A stretch of 64,000 nt of DNA from assembly GCA_950022655.1 (NCBI GenBank), contig OX465581.1, positions 110,653,125-110,717,124 of the forward strand, written 5' to 3'. Below, piece after piece: positions 59,573 to 64,000 of the stretch. The notes under the pieces are model-generated. The model worked only from the letters and a program-made list of their open reading frames with translations, was not told the DNA's origin and made no database searches. Positions within the stretch are counted from its first letter, which is position 1, and each line of letters starts with the position of its first letter. The stretch comes from Alentia gelatinosa. Taxonomy: Eukaryota; Annelida; Polychaeta; Phyllodocida; Polynoidae. The position numbers and the translations under genes are program-made.

Positions 59573-60236
59573 ACTCAAAGCCTCCCTCGCTCCCTCGCTC
59601 CTTCCTTCCTCAAACCCTCCCACCCTCCCTTCCTCCCTCCTACCTTCCCCATCCCTCCTCCCTCCCTCGCTCTTTCCTCTCTCCGTCCCTTCCTCCCCTC
59701 CTTTACTCCCTCCCTCCCTCCCTCACTCCCCCCTCCTTTCCTCCCTCCTCCCTCGTTCGCTTCCTTCCCCGCTCGCTCCCTCCCTCTTTTCCTCCATCCC
59801 TCCCTCCAGCCTCCCGCTCCTTTCTTCCCCCTCTAGCTCGCTCGCTCGCTCGCTCGATCCCTTCCTTCCTCCTGCCTCCGTCCCTGGCTCCCTCTATGGC
59901 TCCCTCCCTCACCCTTCTTCCCTCCTTCTCTCACTCCCTACTTCATCTTCACTCCCCCACCTCCCACTTCCCTCGGTCCCTCCTTCCCTCCCCCTCCCCC
60001 TCCCTGGCTCCCTCAATGCCTCCATCCTTCTCTCCCTTCCTCCCCATCCTTCCCTCCCTCCCTCCTCCCTCCCTCCTTCCTTCCTCCCCTCCCTCCCTCC
60101 CTCCTCCCTCCCTCCTCCCTCCCTCCCTCTCCCCCTCCCTGGCTCCCTCAATGCCTAAATCCCTCCATCCTTCTCTCCTTTCCTCCCCATCCTTCCCTCT
60201 CTCCCCTCCTCCCCCATCCTTCCCTCCCTCCGTTAC
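59573..60236. repeat. Polypyrimidine (CCCT)n-rich block
   Basis: About 660 bp of almost pure C/T on the + strand in CCCT/CTTCC units. A segment ccctccctggctccctcaatg recurs near 59995 and 60135, showing local duplication. Frames through it (Ser/Pro/Leu or Glu/Gly/Arg) are artefacts. Confidence 0.95.
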
Positions 60237-60649
60237 GGCAGGGATATATCTCAGACGGGTCTGCACTGACCTGCGGATCGCGGAATCCCGGGTTCCCTGT
60301 GTTTCTTGTTTGTCTGTCACCTCATCTTATAGGCCCGATCTCGCGTGACATGACTGTGGCTGGTGCTCCAGCTATAAACACCCTCGACCAAACAACCATC
60401 TTTGTCGCTCTCACTCATCACAATTGATTTGTGGTCCAAAAACAAAGCTTGTCAGCCATTCCTGCTGCATGACAAGTACCTTTTTTCTATGAGGTGTTGG
60501 AAAAGAATGTGATTCTCTCCATAGTGAGTTTGGAAGACGCATGGCATATCATATGAATTACGGATTATGGAGACTAATAACCATATAAATTAATCTAACT
60601 ATATGGTATGCATTCAATAGAAAAGAAAACATACTATGCATCCATTTAT
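60237..60649. other. Intergenic, nothing recognised
   Basis: Short spacer of mixed composition. Confidence 0.4.
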
Positions 60650-60905
60650 CCTTCCCCTCATATAAATCTCCATATACTTAACATGGTGTGACTGCATGCC
60701 ACGGTTATGCCATAAAATATGACATGCCCCTGGTGACATACGTACTTAAAACATGTGACGGGGTAGAATAGAATATAAACTTCACTCAATTTCATATGAA
60801 TGTTTACATGGCGTTTGTTGTCTTCTGCTACAGATTTCCTCGAAAAGAGCTCACGCCAGATGTATGGAATTTCGTGACCTTCCTTGATAGTATATATGTA
60901 CATGC
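60650..60905 (-). mobile_element. Fold-back element copy, truncated palindrome
   Basis: The module from cttcccctcatataaat to gacggggtagaata, then aaacttcactcaatttcata and half-eroded right arm tggaatttcgtgacc. Matches 41656-41945 closely on the left side. Confidence 0.6.
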
Positions 60906-62139
60906 ATGTCCTATAAAACACGGGAGATATGGATACACGTGAAGCGTATGAGAGATATAACAATGCGTAGTTTATTCCCGAATCAGTGATAAGAATGTCA
61001 CAGTATACATACGGCTATCTCCGATTTGGGACTTAAATTATAGCCGATAGAGAGATCACAGAGACAAACCCGCCCCATCCAACAACCTATTCTCCGCGAT
61101 CTGTGGGCGAGTGGTCTGTGCAGGGTAAGTTACCGCCGACGTCGGGGTTACGGGTACGAGGGGCAGAGGAAGCTCTTTGATCTCTTTTTATGTGACCAGA
61201 ATAAGCCAGATCAGGAAGAAAAAGCGAGTGTAGGGAGATCGATGGCGTTACTTTCAGTCATGGCATGAATGTAGCACTCCACATAAACATGTCCAACAGC
61301 CTGGTAACATCATAAATATCCACATAACGAGATGAATAAAACAAAACTAAAAATAACAACAACACTATGCCAAGCCGCTTTACTCTTCAATATTCGGATG
61401 TTTCTTTGAATAAAAATACATAATTGTTGTATTCTAATTCTTTAATCTTCAATCAAATTGAATATTTCGACAATTAATATCAGCAAACAGAGATGTCTAT
61501 AAATCATTTTATAAGATTTGATTTTAATTAAAGATATTTCTAACTAATACCCATCACTGAACGGTTTGTCATAATTAGTGCAAACACAGGCAAATAAATC
61601 CACTGTATTTAGATAAACACACAGGGGACCAACAAAGGGGCAGGGGAATGGGAAATAGTGAACTAATCACAGGAGATTTATGTAATGAGCAGCTCTCGGT
61701 GCCTGGCGTTGATGGACCTGGCATATCGTCATCTCGGTCATATACATGCAAACGAATATGGACATGATAGCTCCAAACGGCACTTATCACTGCCTTTACC
61801 GTGCAGACGTGTAGTGAGTTATTTAATTCTGACGTGATGCAGGTGCGAAAGAATTGATTTAAGGTCAGTGTCTACAAAGTCCAGAGCATTTTGCCTCGTG
61901 GAAATACCTATAAATCAAGAGTGAAAAATAGAGGAAATTACAAATATGATATAAAGATTGTTGAATGTGAATCAGAGGATCCATAGAGATTGAAGATCAT
62001 AAGATAATAGTGATCATATTATAGAATAAGGGCACCTTGAAATGGAAAATGGCTGAATCATGTATGAATGGCCTGTGATTTCCTGCCCTTGTACATACGT
62101 GGAATTATGTATGGAGGATCGCCCAGTATTAGGTTGAAT
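60906..62139. other. Intergenic, nothing recognised
   Basis: AT-rich, no supported feature. Confidence 0.4.
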
Positions 62140-64000
62140 GCATTAAGTCAACTAGGAGCTAATGTTACTTCCATATACAATGGATGAGCGCGGTATACCT
62201 AAATTATTTCATGAAATAAAAGTAAGAGAGTATCATAAGAAATTATGTATTTAAGCCATCTGTATTTGGATGAGAATCAAGTATCAAAAATGTTGCAATA
62301 AACCTAGAGAATTGATTTGATAGCTGTTTTCAAGTGTCATGAACAGGAATATCAATGAAATGAAACTAATTTCTGATATCAAAATCAATGTATCCTAATG
62401 GATCCTAATGCATCAAAATATCTCTGAATCAAGTCCTATATGGGTCTGAGTATGACAGGTTCAATAACTTGGTCAGTGGATGAAAGTAAGGAGTGTGTGT
62501 GTGAGAGTGGGAAAGAGGTGCTAATATGGAGTGACTGGGTTGAGGTAGAGTCATATGCCTACCCTTTCACCAACCCCATACCTCCTTACTGGGTCTGTGT
62601 TTCTTTGAAGAACATAGTGACTGGTCTGTCCCATCAGATGTGAAGTTCCAATGCTATAAAGTCAGGTCTGTCCCATCAGATTTGAAATGTACATGCATTG
62701 TATAGTGGTATGAGAGCAGTGAGGCAGAACAAACAGGCTCTTGGGTACAGCTAGCTGGTCAGTAAAGTAAATGGAGTGGTTGTGGGAGGGGAAGGGGTGA
62801 GTGCTATTCTGGCATGACTGTAGAGTGGCTTCAGGTCCACTGTGTTATACCTAAATCTTCATCTGTGCCTGCCTGTTAGTAAATATCTTTATCTATCTAT
62901 GTTTATGTCTCTTTTCTGTCTCCAGCTGTCTGCTTCTCTGTCTGTCTCCCTCGCACTATCCCTGTCTATATACTGTATATGTATATATATAACTCTCTTT
63001 GTTATATCCTTGTCTCTGTCCCTGTCTGTCCATATGTATGTCATACTATATCTTTGTCTCTGTCCCTGTTGGTTAGCATGTATGTTCTGTCTCTGTCATA
63101 ATCTACTTCATTATCTATCTCTCTGTGTCTCCCTCCCTTCATGAAAATCGATGATCAAGGGTTTCAGCAAGTGTAAGGCTTAATGACAGAGTTGAAGGGA
63201 GTAAAAGTGGTTTGTCAGGTCTGTACGAAGTGGGTCTGAATACTAAACTGAAATGTATATACCTTACTGGTACATACTCGCGTACCACATTTCTTTCAAT
63301 ACAAATATTCCATGAGCTCGCATGTAAGCAAATACATTTTTATTGTATTATATACCTTCAAATATAAATATTTGATGAATTACATTTGGAAATGTGAAGA
63401 CATTCAAGCTGGATTCAAAGTGTGCTGGTATATCTGTTGACATCCTACTGGAAATGAAGCGTAGAATACTCTCCAAGCACATTTTGTACTTTTATTTTTC
63501 TTCAACTCCCACGATCCATTGCACACATAAATTAGCAGAGTGCTGCAAGTCACTGTCAGTATGTCTTAAGTAGGTGAGTGTGATTTTTTTCGGCTAATGA
63601 GAATGTGTTTTCAAAGTGAGGTAGTACATCATTTTAAACCACCATACTCTGCTGGTATGTATATTTAATGCAAATACCCTAGCAGAGGTTGGTATTTGTG
63701 TAACATACTGGCACAGGTATATAATAAAATGTATTTATATCTGTCCCAACAGATCTGACTCTCTGAATACAGTGTATTCAGATCCATCCCATCAGATTTG
63801 ATATGTAAATCCCACATTTAGACAATATTATCATTTAATAGTTTCCTTTTCCAGTAGCAGATTACAGAAGCCACAACTAGGTGTCTATCATTTCATGAAA
63901 GGATTGACATAGTGAATCCTTTTGCCCTCAAAAAGACTGGAAATAAAAATGTCTATTTTTAGGAACCAAGTCAGTAGTCGGGCGGGTAGGGGGGTATGGT
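62140..64000 (-). repeat. Dispersed element (copy 2), running off the window
   Basis: In reverse orientation it carries the two blocks of 25945-27600: accgcgctcatccattgta with attagctcctagtt at about 62150-62200, and gactactgacttggttcc at the window end. Between them lie repeated tctgatgggac-type motifs and a degenerate (CTGT)n tract (62840-63130), where copy 1 has its 11-bp minisatellite. Confidence 0.55.

Noticed and set aside
59703..60348. Glu/Gly/Arg-rich and Ser/Pro-rich frames
   Set aside because: Translations of the polypyrimidine block.

Overview
This window is eukaryotic, from an invertebrate animal. Two genes are supported: a multi-exon gene with GT-AG introns that enters from the left, and one intronless receptor gene near 41 kb. 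The rest is AT-leaning intergenic DNA full of short inverted-repeat transposons, SINE-like repeats, minisatellites and homopolymer or dinucleotide runs. SINE copies with a tail of the type GACGTTAAACT..CCAAACAAAC suggest a mollusc-like lophotrochozoan, but the sequence alone does not settle the taxon.

Region 1-12.9 kb: the 3' part of a BRPF1-type gene (peregrin, the scaffold of MOZ/MORF and HBO1 histone acetyltransferase complexes) on the + strand. Eleven exons join in frame into 758 residues. They carry a helical segment, a bromodomain, a long basic/serine-rich linker and a C-terminal PWWP domain. The N-terminal zinc-finger part lies upstream of the window. Introns carry several co-oriented copies of one short repeat and a hairpin with a 24-C loop.

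Region 14.5-20.8 kb: a nested transposon. A pogo/Tigger-like DNA transposon (broken transposase on the - strand, terminal inverted repeats at 14,518 and 20,753) is interrupted by a non-coding LTR retrotransposon. That element has a TG..CA LTR, a tRNA-Leu-type primer-binding site and an interior made of 15-bp minisatellites in place of gag-pol.

Region 21-39.5 kb: intergenic repeats, including a 0.95-kb fold-back element, three copies of a GGGCCCGTTTAATAATC transposon (one enclosing a reverse-transcriptase fragment), and an 11-bp minisatellite that switches orientation to make a 1.1-kb imperfect palindrome.

Region 39.7-41.6 kb: a GC-rich stretch leading into a single-exon 370-residue GPCR of the SREB type (GPR27/GPR85/GPR173).

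Region 41.6-64 kb: dense MITEs, fold-back elements, (AT)n and (CTGT)n tracts and a 0.66-kb polypyrimidine block. No gene is recognised here.

The most unusual signal is a family of about 13 fold-back elements scattered over the whole window. Each has a long palindrome with a small conserved apex hairpin, joined to a module with its own inverted ends. Stem, apex and module-end sequences differ between copies while pairing is kept. The two genes have no evident functional link.
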